Origin: Sedimenticola selenatireducens
Lineage (GTDB): Bacteria > Pseudomonadota > Gammaproteobacteria > Chromatiales > Chromatiaceae
Length of the DNA: 64,000 bases
Direction of reading: 5' to 3'
NCBI RefSeq assembly: GCF_007625115.1
Contig: NZ_VMNH01000016.1
Span: 121,962 to 185,961, forward strand
The notes under the pieces are model-generated. The model was not told where the DNA came from and ran no database searches. It saw only the letters and a list, made by a program, of their open reading frames with translations. The position numbers and the translations under genes are program-made. Positions 53,579 through 62,660 of this stretch are shown here, one piece after another; the first letter of the stretch is position 1, and each line of letters starts with the position of its first letter.

Positions 53579-55339
53579 ATGACTGATTTGGCACAACAGC
53601 TTGCTCGCACCATCTTTACTGGATTTGAACGCCATTTTTCCTTCTTTCAGGAGATTACCCGAGCCTCGCGCCAGAGTTTTGAACAGGCCGATTGGGAAGC
53701 GATCCGGCAGGCATCGGTCGAGCGGATCAGTTTTTATGATCGACGTGTGCAGGAAGCCATCAGTAAGGTGCGCTCAACCTTCGATGTCTCGGCAGTTGAT
53801 GATGCGCTATGGCAGCGGGTTAAGACTGAGTATCAGCTCTTGCTGAAGAATTACCGACGTCCTGAATTGGCGGAAACGTTTTATAATTCAGTCTATTGCA
53901 AGATGTTTGAACGCCAGTATTTTGATAATGACAAGATCTTTATTGAGTCGGGTGTTGATCGAAAAGAGATGACCCAGCGTGATCGTGTGTTCCTCTCTTT
54001 TCATCTGAAAGACGGGGGACTGGATACCTGTCTACGAGAGATATTTTCAGCCTTCTACTTTCGCATTCCATACCAGGATATTGATCGGGATGTTGCCCAT
54101 GTCGCAGCAGCCTTTCGGCAGCGTTGTCAGTTTGGCCAGATGCCGGATGACGTCCTGCGTATTGATGTGCTCGAGGCACCTTTTTACCGCAACAAGGCGG
54201 CCTATCTGATCGGTCGCGTGACCAGCGGTGAGGGGGTGCTACCCTTTGTTTTGCCGCTGTTGAACCACAAAGGCACGATTTTTGTTGATACGTTACTGAC
54301 CACTCACGAAGAGGTCGAGGCGTTATTCAGTTTTGCCCGCGCCTATTTTATGGCGAACAACTCGATTCCGGCTGCAACGATCAATTTTCTTGAGAGCATC
54401 ATGCCCAAGAAACCGATCTCTGAGCTTTACATGAGTATTGGTTTTCATAAACAGGCTAAGAACGAGTTCTACCGGGATCTGCTCGATCATCTGGAGAACA
54501 GTAATGATAGTTTTGTAGTAGCGCCAGGTACCCCTGGATTGGTTATGATGGTCTTTACGCTGCCCTCTTATCCGTTTGTTTTTAAAGTGATTCGGGATCA
54601 TTTTTCGCCGGTAAAAAATATCACCCCTGCCCAGGTTAAGCAGCGCTACATGCAGGTAAAACTGCATGATCGTGTTGGGCGCATGGCGGATACGCTGGAA
54701 TTCTCTAATACCGTATTACCCAAGGCGCGTTTTTCACCAGAGCTATTAGAGCAGCTACAGGAAGCGATTCCATCCAAGATGGAAATAGATGGTGAGAATG
54801 TGGTGATCAATCATCTTTACATCGAACATCGAATGACACCATTGGATATCTGTCTGGCGAATGGTTCGCAAGAGACGGTTAAGATAATGTTGGACGACTG
54901 GGGACTGGCGATTAAGCAGTTGATGGCCGCCGATATCTTCCCGGGTGATCTACTCTTTAAAAATTTTGGTGTGACGCACCAGGGTAAGGTGGTCTTCTAT
55001 GATTACGATGAAATCTGCAAAATGACCGAGTGTAACTTCCGCACCATACCGCCACCCCGTACGCCTGAAGATGAGATGAGCAGCGAGCCCTGGTATTCAG
55101 TTGCGGATGGTGATGTGTTTCCGGAGGAGTTTCTTATCTTTTTAAGTGCCAGTCCGTTGATTCGCAAGACATTGCTGCAGCTTCATCCGGATCTGTTTGA
55201 TGCGCAATATTGGCGGGATCGGCAGCAGGATATCGGCCGCGGTATTCATGCGGACGTGTTTCCCTACTCAAAGGATATACGTTTTATCAGTCAGCACCCT
55301 GCGGCCTTTAATTCGACTTCGACTGCTTCGGTGGGTTAG
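53579..55339 (+). CDS. aceK: isocitrate dehydrogenase kinase/phosphatase AceK
   Basis: A bifunctional enzyme of 586 residues that phosphorylates and dephosphorylates isocitrate dehydrogenase and thereby steers isocitrate to the glyoxylate shunt. The ATP-binding loop is APGTPGLVMMVFTLPSYPFVFKVI, and the kinase/phosphatase catalytic region includes GDLLFKNFGVT and FYDYDEICKM. Size is close to E. coli AceK (578). ATG 53579 is preferred over TTG 53573 because AGGAG lies nine bases upstream. Unlike E. coli aceBAK, it is divergent from aceBA. It ends at a strong terminator. Confidence 0.95.
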   Translation: MTDLAQQLARTIFTGFERHFSFFQEITRASRQSFEQADWEAIRQASVERISFYDRRVQEAISKVRSTFDVSAVDDALWQRVKTEYQLLLKNYRRPELAETFYNSVYCKMFERQYFDNDKIFIESGVDRKEMTQRDRVFLSFHLKDGGLDTCLREIFSAFYFRIPYQDIDRDVAHVAAAFRQRCQFGQMPDDVLRIDVLEAPFYRNKAAYLIGRVTSGEGVLPFVLPLLNHKGTIFVDTLLTTHEEVEALFSFARAYFMANNSIPAATINFLESIMPKKPISELYMSIGFHKQAKNEFYRDLLDHLENSNDSFVVAPGTPGLVMMVFTLPSYPFVFKVIRDHFSPVKNITPAQVKQRYMQVKLHDRVGRMADTLEFSNTVLPKARFSPELLEQLQEAIPSKMEIDGENVVINHLYIEHRMTPLDICLANGSQETVKIMLDDWGLAIKQLMAADIFPGDLLFKNFGVTHQGKVVFYDYDEICKMTECNFRTIPPPRTPEDEMSSEPWYSVADGDVFPEEFLIFLSASPLIRKTLLQLHPDLFDAQYWRDRQQDIGRGIHADVFPYSKDIRFISQHPAAFNSTSTASVG

Positions 55340-55357
55340 CGCCGATTTAAAGCAGAG

Positions 55358-55392
55358 AGAACGGGGGTCAGTCAAGTGACCCCCGTTTTCTG
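55358..55392. terminator. bidirectional terminator between aceK and aminotransferase gene
   Basis: The perfect arms AACGGGGGTCA (55360-55370) and TGACCCCCGTT (55377-55387) enclose a six-base loop, followed by TTCT. It lies between convergent genes. Confidence 0.85.
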
Positions 55393-55393
55393 T

Positions 55394-56572
55394 CTAGGCG
55401 AGGGCTTTCTGCATGGCAGAGAGGGCAACGCCCTGATTGATCTTGGCTCCCATATCCGAGAGTACGGCTTCCAACGCACTGACGCAGAGCAAGATATTCT
55501 CATTACGGCAGGCGTGTCCCATCAGGCCAATTCGCCATACCTTGCCGGCGAGCGCACCGAGGCCTGCACCGATCTCCAGGTTGTACTCGTTCAAGAGACG
55601 CCCGCGTACCGCCGCATCATCGACACCTTCTGGAATAGAGACGGCATTCAACTGAGGAAGACGATCCTGTTCCTTAACGATAAAGGTAAGGCCCATCGCC
55701 TCCAACCCGGCTCTTAGCGCCAGGTGATTCTTCTGGTGGCGAGCCCAGGCATTCTCTAGGCCTTCTTCCTGCAGCATAACGAGTGCCTCATGCAGTCCAT
55801 AGAGGGCGTTGATAGGCGCGGTATGGTGGTAGGCGCGTTTTGCGCCACTGCCCCAATAGCCCATTACCAGATTCAGATCCATAAACCAGCTCTGTACCTT
55901 TTGTTTGCGGTTACGAATCTTCTCCAGAGCCTGTTCGCTAAAACTGACGGGAGAGAGGCCTGGGGTGCAGGATAAACATTTCTGTGTGCCAGAGTAGATG
56001 GCATCGATGGCCCAATCATCGACTTTAATTGGCGTGCCGCCCAGTGAAGTGACCGCATCTACAATAGTGAGGCAGTCATACTGGTGCGCCAATTTTACCA
56101 GGGCCTCTGCATCCGATTGGGCACCCGTAGAGGTCTCTGCGTGTACGAAGGCGACAATGCAGGCATCCGGGTTATTCTTCAGTGCCTCTTCCAGCTTGGC
56201 TGGATCAACCGCTTCACCCCAGGTGTCTTCCACCATGACAGCCGTGCCGCCGCAGCGCTCCACATTCTCTTTCATGCGGCCACCAAAGACACCGTTTTGG
56301 CAGACGATGACCTTGTCGCCGGGCTCTACCAGATTGGCAAAGCAGGTCTCCATGCCGGCAGAGCCGGGGGCTGAGACGGGCATGGTCAGTTCATTCTTGG
56401 TTTGGAACGCGTATTGAAGCAGTGCCTTCACCTCTTCCATCATCTGGATGAAGGCGGGATCCAGATGACCAATGGTCGGTCTGGACATGGCTTCAAGTAT
56501 ACGGGGATGTACATCAGAAGGGCCTGGGCCCATCAGGGTACGTACCGGCGGGTTGAAGGGGCTATATTGCAT
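55394..56572 (-). CDS. alanine/serine-glyoxylate aminotransferase
   Basis: A 392-residue class-V PLP aminotransferase. The PLP lysine is in YSGTQKCLSCTPG (about 197), with GPGPSDVHPRIL at the N-terminus and FVHAETSTGA for the cofactor. It is of the AGXT/SgaA type, converting glyoxylate to glycine with alanine or serine as donor. Next to the glyoxylate-forming isocitrate lyase this is a likely glyoxylate outlet. It is monocistronic. Confidence 0.9.
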   Translation of the reverse strand: MQYSPFNPPVRTLMGPGPSDVHPRILEAMSRPTIGHLDPAFIQMMEEVKALLQYAFQTKNELTMPVSAPGSAGMETCFANLVEPGDKVIVCQNGVFGGRMKENVERCGGTAVMVEDTWGEAVDPAKLEEALKNNPDACIVAFVHAETSTGAQSDAEALVKLAHQYDCLTIVDAVTSLGGTPIKVDDWAIDAIYSGTQKCLSCTPGLSPVSFSEQALEKIRNRKQKVQSWFMDLNLVMGYWGSGAKRAYHHTAPINALYGLHEALVMLQEEGLENAWARHQKNHLALRAGLEAMGLTFIVKEQDRLPQLNAVSIPEGVDDAAVRGRLLNEYNLEIGAGLGALAGKVWRIGLMGHACRNENILLCVSALEAVLSDMGAKINQGVALSAMQKALA

Positions 56573-56727
56573 GTTGATAGTCCTGCTGATTATGAAATCT
56601 TGTCACGATTATTCACTGAATATCGATCGTTAAAGTGAGTGCCAAACTGCTTGAAACTCCCATTCTAACCGAAACCGCTGTTTGGGTGTGCGTGAATGCA
56701 GATTAATGGCAATGGAGTTTCTAGGGA

Positions 56728-57435
56728 TTAGCTGACCTGCCGGGTCTGCTCGATCCACCAGTCGAACAGCAGGTCAGTTATCTTACGCATGGCTGTGAGT
56801 TTTTGCTCCACGTCCAGCAATATCTCATGGTGATCTTGTGTGCCAATGGCAGGTTTGTCGACACAGGCTTCATAGCGGGCTACCCACTCTTGAATAATCT
56901 CGGGGGTCACTTCAGGGTGGAACTGAACCGCCAGGCAACTCCGATAAATAAATCCTTGGTTGCCAGTGATCTCGTCACTGAAGAGGGGCAGTGCGCCGGA
57001 TGGCAGGGTGAAGCTCTCTTCATGCCATTCGAAGGCGTGAAAGTGAGCCGGTAATGCCGTGCCATTAAACAGCGGGTGATGTTGTTCGGTGGTAGAGACC
57101 GGATGCCAGCCGATTTGCATCGCAGGTGATGGGTATACCTTGCCGCCGAAGGCCTTGCTAATCAGCTGTCCACCAAAGCAGATGCCAAAAACCGGTATTT
57201 CTTTCTCAGCACAATTTCGTATCAGTGCCATCTCCTGCTCTATCCAGGGTTGATCACTGTTCACGCTGATGGGGGCGCCCAGCAGGACTAATCCGGACAC
57301 GGCGTCCGGCTGGGGGAGCGTGTCTCCCGACTCGATGCTGATACGCACATAGTGAATATTTCGCTGATCGAGGTATTCACACAAATACCCCGGCTGGCTA
57401 CAGGCAACGTGACTAATGATATAGAGCGGTTTCAT
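56728..57435 (-). CDS. class-I glutamine amidotransferase-like protein
   Basis: A soluble protein of 235 residues. The nucleophile cysteine is in FGICFGGQL (about 86-94), and the His/Glu of the triad in QFHPEV. This is the GATase1 fold of GuaA/PuuD/YfeJ-type enzymes without a synthetase domain. It may hydrolyse a gamma-glutamyl substrate or act on an unknown partner. ATG 57435 is chosen because the family begins MKPLYIISH; the longer frame to 57474 is possible and neither start has a ribosome binding site. Confidence 0.82.
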   Translation of the reverse strand: MKPLYIISHVACSQPGYLCEYLDQRNIHYVRISIESGDTLPQPDAVSGLVLLGAPISVNSDQPWIEQEMALIRNCAEKEIPVFGICFGGQLISKAFGGKVYPSPAMQIGWHPVSTTEQHHPLFNGTALPAHFHAFEWHEESFTLPSGALPLFSDEITGNQGFIYRSCLAVQFHPEVTPEIIQEWVARYEACVDKPAIGTQDHHEILLDVEQKLTAMRKITDLLFDWWIEQTRQVS

Positions 57436-57474
57436 GGTTTGCGGAGCTGTATTGATTGAGCTACACCTTTTCAT

Positions 57475-57896
57475 TGAATGTGTGAAGGGACTATCTTAGT
57501 CGTGTGATGATAACAACCCAAAGCCAGTGAGGGTATGGCAAACCAACGTTTTAGGTCTTTGCTGACAAAATGATTGTTTTCATTTGGTTACATGTAAAAG
57601 CGTAGCGCTATATTTTTGCGTGAAATAACCTGTTATATGTGTGGAAAAACATGCATCTGCTCAATTCAGTATCAATCAGTTAATGATAACTTACTGATTC
57701 TTTTTGGTTACTACCTTAATTCCATCAAATCAGTCCAATTTCATACTGAACATAAAATCAGCCAGCCGATAGAATTTTCCAAACCCGCCTTAAAAGGATT
57801 TTCATTTCGTTCGTCTCAGGATAAACAGACTCCAAAGTCTGTTTATGGCTTGTGTGGTATGTCCATTTTAATTTGCTGATTGGTTGTAAAGTAGTT
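57475..57896. promoter_or_regulatory. control region of the TonB-receptor operon
   Basis: These 422 AT-rich bases contain no gene I accept. Two inverted repeats stand out: AATCAGT (57674-57680) with ACTGATT (57693-57699), spaced by 12, and the perfect hairpin at 57821-57846 annotated separately. There is no cobalamin-riboswitch box and no clear Fur box, although AATGATAAC at 57682-57690 is AT-rich and Fur-half-site-like. Promoter elements cannot be called firmly. Confidence 0.45.
57821..57846. promoter_or_regulatory. perfect 11-bp hairpin upstream of TonB receptor
   Basis: The arm ATAAACAGACT (57821-57831) and its exact complement (57836-57846) enclose the loop CCAA. It ends 50 bases before the receptor start. 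It lacks a T tract, so it is more likely an operator or a leader-RNA structure than a terminator. Confidence 0.55.
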
Positions 57897-60062
57897 ATGA
57901 ATATCAATAAAAAAAGCCGTGTTATCAAGGCATCAATAACAGTATCGCTCATAGTCTCTGGAATGCCTTCACTTGCAGCTGACACAGAGGGCGATAAGGG
58001 TAGTGATCCAGTAGATACTATTAGTGTAACGGCTTCAAGAATTGCTCGCGGTACCAAGGAGGTTCCTGCAGCGATTAGTGTGATCGACTCCAAGCGGATT
58101 GATGCCGAACAGATGAATAATATCAAGGATGCAATTCGCGGTACGCCAGGTGTCCTGATCGAATCAAAAAATGGTGGTTATGACTCACGCTTAATCATTC
58201 GCGGGGCCGGGCAAAAGGCCAACTATGGAGTCCGCGAAATTATGGTGATTCGTGATGGTGTGCCCATGACGGACCCTGATAGTTTCTCACGCTTTGATTT
58301 TATTGATACCCAGGATATTGAGCGTATAGAAATTACCAAAGGACCTGGTTCTCTCTATGGCAGTGGCTCATCTGGGGGAACAATTCAGATTATTTCTAAA
58401 TCGGTATTCGATGTAGACGGTAACCGGGTAAAAGTTGGTATCGGTGAGGATGGAAAGGAGAACCTGCATTTTCGGTACAGTCAGGAGTTGAATGACAGTA
58501 ATAGTATCTTGCTGACAGGCTCTCATCGAGCTGCTGATAACAGCTGGCGGGAGTGGAATAAGTTTGATACGCAACAGCTAAGCCTAAAGCATGGCTTGAT
58601 GTTGGACAGCGGAGCGACGTTGGAGACGGAGTTAAGCTATTCCCAGGCGGATATGCAGTTGCCCGGTTCACTGACTGAGAGTGAGTTTGAAACCTACCGC
58701 AGTACGGGTGAACAGCGCAACACAAGCAGTCAATGGCAGCATAGCGGTCGTTATTCCACTATCTGGTTTTTTAATACACGCTATGAACAGGAGTACGGGG
58801 ATCTGACGTTCAAGCCTCGCTTCTATTTCAACAGTTGGGATCACTATCATCCGGTAACGGGTGCGATTAACGACAACCCCGGGACAAATGTATTCGGCAC
58901 CGATCTCGAGTTTGCTTACAAGCACAATCTTTTAGGTGCAAGTACCCTGGTGGGTGGCGTTACTGCGCGTCTGGATAAAACCGATGAGGCAAAGAAGTAT
59001 CAGTATGCGGACATTAGTACGGTTGTCTATGATCCTCCTGGTCCAACACCACCTGTAAATCAAATTGTTAGTACATTATCGGACCGATCAGGTAGTCTGC
59101 TTTCACAAGAAAATGCTGCCAATACCCTGTTTGGTCTGTTTTTGCAGGAGACGGTACGTCCCACTGATAAGTTGACTATTGATGCCGGCTTCCGCTTTGA
59201 TCGGATGAACTTTGATATTGAAGAGATTGCTTACGGTGAGTACGACTGGGGGACAAAAAGTTACACGACCTTTGGTGCGCCTGTAACCACTAAAACCGAT
59301 ACCACGTTCGATCTCTTTTCGCCTAAGTTGGGTGCCACTTATGCGCTGAATAATACGTACAGTGTTTATGGCATGGTGGCCCAATCTGGACAGGTGCCCT
59401 CGGAGGCTGAGATACAGAGCAATGCAAGCTTGGAGGCGGCCCTCGCTACCAATGTGGAAATCGGCCTAAAGGCCCGTGCAAGGGAGTGGAGCGTTGACCT
59501 CTCACTTTATAGAACCACGGTCACTGATGAAATTGTCTCCGTACTCCAGTCGGGCAATCAGAGCGAATTCCAGAATGCGGGTGAGACCCTTAAGAAAGGT
59601 TTTGAACTCAGTAGCCGCGTCGCGTTGGGTAGGTACTTCTGGCTGGGTGCCAACTATGCCTACAGCGATTATAAATATGTAGATTACCAAGAACTTGTAA
59701 GAACTGGCGCAACACTTAATTCGGTGGATCGTTCAGGTAATCAGACCCCCTTTGTGCCCAACCATCAGTATAGTCTGAGTCTCGATTATGACCATCCGTC
59801 TGGTTTTAAAGCACGTATCCAGGCCGACACCTGGGGCAGTTACTATATGGATAGCGCCAATACAGAAAAATATGACGGATACGACTTTCTCACCAGTCTG
59901 ATGTTGGGCTATGAGTCGGGACCTCATCAAGTGTCACTGAATGTGGATAATCTGTTTGATAAGCGTTATGCCACAGAGGTGAAGAAAGATACCAGTGGTG
60001 TCAAAACATATAGCGCGGGATCTCCCCGTTCAGCAATGCTTAATTATACCTACAGCTTTTAA
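57897..60062 (+). CDS. TonB-dependent outer-membrane receptor
   Basis: A 721-residue receptor with a signal peptide (about 1-28, ending SLAA). A TonB-box-like segment DTISVTASR follows at about 40, then the plug (DAIRGTPGVLIESKNGG, RIEITKGPGSLYGSGSSGGTIQI), the barrel, and the C-terminal TYSF with terminal Phe. It resembles siderophore or metal-complex receptors (NLFDKRYATEV). The start is ATG 57897; upstream codons to 57852 lack a signal. It heads an operon with polyferredoxin, CcdA-like and ExbB/ExbD/TonB genes. Ligand unknown; no siderophore synthesis genes are near. Confidence 0.93.
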   Translation: MNINKKSRVIKASITVSLIVSGMPSLAADTEGDKGSDPVDTISVTASRIARGTKEVPAAISVIDSKRIDAEQMNNIKDAIRGTPGVLIESKNGGYDSRLIIRGAGQKANYGVREIMVIRDGVPMTDPDSFSRFDFIDTQDIERIEITKGPGSLYGSGSSGGTIQIISKSVFDVDGNRVKVGIGEDGKENLHFRYSQELNDSNSILLTGSHRAADNSWREWNKFDTQQLSLKHGLMLDSGATLETELSYSQADMQLPGSLTESEFETYRSTGEQRNTSSQWQHSGRYSTIWFFNTRYEQEYGDLTFKPRFYFNSWDHYHPVTGAINDNPGTNVFGTDLEFAYKHNLLGASTLVGGVTARLDKTDEAKKYQYADISTVVYDPPGPTPPVNQIVSTLSDRSGSLLSQENAANTLFGLFLQETVRPTDKLTIDAGFRFDRMNFDIEEIAYGEYDWGTKSYTTFGAPVTTKTDTTFDLFSPKLGATYALNNTYSVYGMVAQSGQVPSEAEIQSNASLEAALATNVEIGLKARAREWSVDLSLYRTTVTDEIVSVLQSGNQSEFQNAGETLKKGFELSSRVALGRYFWLGANYAYSDYKYVDYQELVRTGATLNSVDRSGNQTPFVPNHQYSLSLDYDHPSGFKARIQADTWGSYYMDSANTEKYDGYDFLTSLMLGYESGPHQVSLNVDNLFDKRYATEVKKDTSGVKTYSAGSPRSAMLNYTYSF

Positions 60063-60073
60063 CGGAGCGAAGC

Positions 60074-60901
60074 ATGACCTCGTTCAATTATCGCTTGGCT
60101 GTTGTGCTGTTTGCAGCATTGGCTGTCAATGGAGTGACTGCCCGTGTGGTCGTCGCGCAAACGAACAGTGCTGAGAAGGCCGCTAAGAAAGACCCAACTG
60201 CCCAAACTATGCAGCATCGCCGTGGACCAAAAAAATTGGCATTGTCTAATGCAGATGGGGCCGTGATTACACTTTGGAAACCCGATCTGAGTAAGCGCCT
60301 TCTTAAGCCGGCAATGGATGTAATTACCGTACCTCCAACGGGCGTTGATAATTACCATGCCATTATTATTGAGCAGGACTGGGGTGATGCCGTTGATGCA
60401 ATAATCCGTTATGAATATCTGCGGGGAAAACCCAGCGGTGAAAGTCCGACAAAATTAACATCTGCGATAAAAACTGATTTGGAAATTGTTCCTGATCCGC
60501 TTCCCCGCGAGCATCACCGGTATTACTCGGGTGAGAAGGCGACCTTTCTAATTAGGTACCGTAATCAGCTACTGAAAAATCAACCGGTGGTCATGCAAAC
60601 CGGTAATGGCAGCACGCTAAAGGTTGTTACTGATAATGACGGGCGTGTGGTGATGACGTTGCCAGATGATTTTAAGAATGTGGTAACGGGTGAACGTGAT
60701 CAACGCAGTGCGGATCTCAGTATAACGACTGAATACCTTGAGTCAGGTAGGCATTACACTAGTACGCTCTCGGCAGAATACCGTGTTTCCCCGGTGCATT
60801 GGCAGTACAAATCATGGGGTCTGGCTGCTGCCGGTGTTGGTTTTCTGTTTGGTGGTTTTCTGACAAGCAGGGCTAATCGTAGTAAGAAGGAGCGCAGTTA
60901 A
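60074..60901 (+). CDS. secreted DUF4198-like protein with C-terminal membrane anchor
   Basis: A 275-residue protein with an N-terminal signal peptide (about 1-28) and a C-terminal hydrophobic segment (WGLAAAGVGFLFGGFL, about 245-262) followed by basic residues. The middle (about 60-235) is beta-rich with EHHRYYSGEKATFLIRYRNQLLKNQPVV, a layout like DUF4198 periplasmic proteins associated with nickel/cobalt uptake. It is anchored facing the periplasm. GGAG precedes the ATG, 11 bases after the receptor. It overlaps the polyferredoxin start (TAATG). Probably handles the imported substrate; assignment to DUF4198 is moderate. Confidence 0.75.
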   Translation: MTSFNYRLAVVLFAALAVNGVTARVVVAQTNSAEKAAKKDPTAQTMQHRRGPKKLALSNADGAVITLWKPDLSKRLLKPAMDVITVPPTGVDNYHAIIIEQDWGDAVDAIIRYEYLRGKPSGESPTKLTSAIKTDLEIVPDPLPREHHRYYSGEKATFLIRYRNQLLKNQPVVMQTGNGSTLKVVTDNDGRVVMTLPDDFKNVVTGERDQRSADLSITTEYLESGRHYTSTLSAEYRVSPVHWQYKSWGLAAAGVGFLFGGFLTSRANRSKKERS

Positions 60902-61953
60902 TGAATCCTGTTAAAAACTTATCGGTCATACGTAAGATCGTTCAGTTAAGCGCGTTTATCTTATTGGTATATGGTAGTTCGCTAGGCACTTTTTATCTGG
61001 CAGATAAGATCAGTGGCGCACTTCCTGCTCTAAGTTGTGCCTATGATATGAACGGATCGGATCTCTGTGCGCTGATACCGTTTCAGCACCAGATGGATCA
61101 TCGGTTGGGCCCGGTGATTAACGAAGGTGGAGATGTTCTTAAAGGCTTGATGCCGACGCTGATTACACTGGGTACCTTTCTGCTGTTCTTTGTTGTTTTG
61201 AATAAAGCATTCTGTGGTTGGATTTGTCCGCTCGGAACATTTCAGGAGTTACTGCATATTTTAGGGCAGAAGCTTGGACTGCAACGCACAGAATCGGTCA
61301 ACCCAAGCGTTGTGGAGAAGACCCGTCCTGTGAAGTGGGCGATTCTGGTTTTGCTGGTGTTTGGCTTTCCACTTATGACGGGTCTGGGTTATCTCAATCA
61401 TGACCTGGGCGATCCTTTCTGCAAAATTTGCCCTAGTCGAATTCTTACAACACTGGCCAATGGTGAGGCGGATCAGCTTGTAGTGGATACGGCGAATAGA
61501 ACAACCATTGTGCTTTCCATCGCAGCAGATTTTTTGTTTGGCTTAATGATTGCTCTGGCATTGACTGTCAGGCAGCCGTTTTGTCGTATTTGTCCCATGC
61601 TGGCATTGCATGCTGTATTTCGGAAGATTGGCTTGCTGAGACTGGTTAAAGAGGCCTCACCGCGTTGCGGCAAGTGTGGTATCTGTGCCAAGGCATGTCC
61701 AATGGATATCAAAGAGATTCATACGGAAATGATCAAGAAGAATGTGACCTTTGAAGATTGCACACTGTGTGGGCGATGTGTTGAGTTCTGCCCTGACAAG
61801 GACGTACTTAAATTGAATTATGCTTCGTTCCCAGTGTTTAAGGCCGATCCTCAGTATTTTAAAGTGCGCAAAAAGGCGCAGACGCTTTGGGAAAAGAAAA
61901 CATTAAGAGCCTTTTTTGCAAAAAAAGATAAACCTGTTACGGAAAAAGTATGA
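60901..61953 (+). CDS. membrane polyferredoxin, NapH/NosR/CcoG-like
   Basis: A 350-residue iron-sulfur membrane protein with about five segments. Cysteine motifs in order are CGWICP (105-110), CKICP (174-178), CRICP (228-232) and two 4Fe-4S ferredoxin sites (C256-C259-C262-C266 and C287-C290-C293-C297). The CxxxCP motif pair plus ferredoxin tail is that of NapH and the C-terminal NosR module. It can move electrons from the quinone pool or cytoplasm toward the periplasmic face. In this operon it would reduce the imported compound or its metal, an inference. It overlaps the following gene in ATGA. Confidence 0.9.
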   Translation: MNPVKNLSVIRKIVQLSAFILLVYGSSLGTFYLADKISGALPALSCAYDMNGSDLCALIPFQHQMDHRLGPVINEGGDVLKGLMPTLITLGTFLLFFVVLNKAFCGWICPLGTFQELLHILGQKLGLQRTESVNPSVVEKTRPVKWAILVLLVFGFPLMTGLGYLNHDLGDPFCKICPSRILTTLANGEADQLVVDTANRTTIVLSIAADFLFGLMIALALTVRQPFCRICPMLALHAVFRKIGLLRLVKEASPRCGKCGICAKACPMDIKEIHTEMIKKNVTFEDCTLCGRCVEFCPDKDVLKLNYASFPVFKADPQYFKVRKKAQTLWEKKTLRAFFAKKDKPVTEKV

Positions 61954-62660
61954 CGCCGTTAGAGCCCGTTGTCCTGAGTTTTGGGGCAGTACTGTTACTT
62001 GGTCTTGGATTTGGAGCAGGACCCTGCAATATTGCCTGCCTTCCGTATCTGGGTCCGGTCTTTGTTGCGACGGGTGATGGCGTGAGAAATGCCTGGCGAA
62101 TTTTACTGCCATTTTCTACAGGAAGAATCGTGGGCTATTCGTTGTTGGGTGGGCTTTCAGGTTTGCTTGGATTGATTGTTCAGGATTGGATAGCCGCACC
62201 CTGGGTGCGTTGGGTGTTAGGCGGAGCGACGATTATTGTCGCGCTGTCACTGCTTTGGCGACGGCGACGGCGTCTGCGTGGTGCGGGTTGTAGTGTAAGG
62301 CAGCAGACATCTATGACAGTGGAAATGACACCGGCTAAGAAAAGTGGGGTAGCACCCACATTGCCAGGAGGGCTGTTTTTTATGGGCATGGGTATGGCGC
62401 TGAACCCCTGTGCCCCTTTAACTACAGTGATATTGGCCGCCGCAACAGCAGGAAGTGCGTTTGCAGGGTTGATGCTGGGTGTCGGGTTTGGAGCGGGTGC
62501 TGTCCTGGTGCCCACTTTGATATTTGCCTTGGGCGTTGCTCATTTTGGTGAACAGGTGAAATTGCATCTGTCCCGATGGGGAAACTCGCTTGAAAACGCC
62601 AGCGTGGCGCTTTTGATCTTTATGGGTATTGGAACGGCAATGGGTTGGATTGCACCATGA
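61950..62660 (+). CDS. CcdA/DsbD-like membrane protein with paired cysteines
   Basis: A 236-residue membrane protein with about six segments in two repeats. Segment 1 has GPCNIACLPY (C26 and C30) and the matching segment of the second repeat has NPCAPLTTV (C154). This spacing of PC motifs in segments 1 and 4 is the thiol-redox pair of CcdA/DsbD-type electron carriers, and also occurs in TauE/SafE-annotated relatives (DsbD_2). A loop RRRRR near 104-109 faces the cytoplasm. It is translated by coupling to the polyferredoxin gene and overlaps exbB by four bases. It may carry electrons or exchange thiol equivalents across the membrane. Confidence 0.85.
   Translation: MTPLEPVVLSFGAVLLLGLGFGAGPCNIACLPYLGPVFVATGDGVRNAWRILLPFSTGRIVGYSLLGGLSGLLGLIVQDWIAAPWVRWVLGGATIIVALSLLWRRRRRLRGAGCSVRQQTSMTVEMTPAKKSGVAPTLPGGLFFMGMGMALNPCAPLTTVILAAATAGSAFAGLMLGVGFGAGAVLVPTLIFALGVAHFGEQVKLHLSRWGNSLENASVALLIFMGIGTAMGWIAP

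Noticed and set aside
57475..57896. Cobalamin riboswitch before the receptor gene
   Set aside because: The conserved B12-box and core strings are absent, and the single hairpin does not fit the fold.
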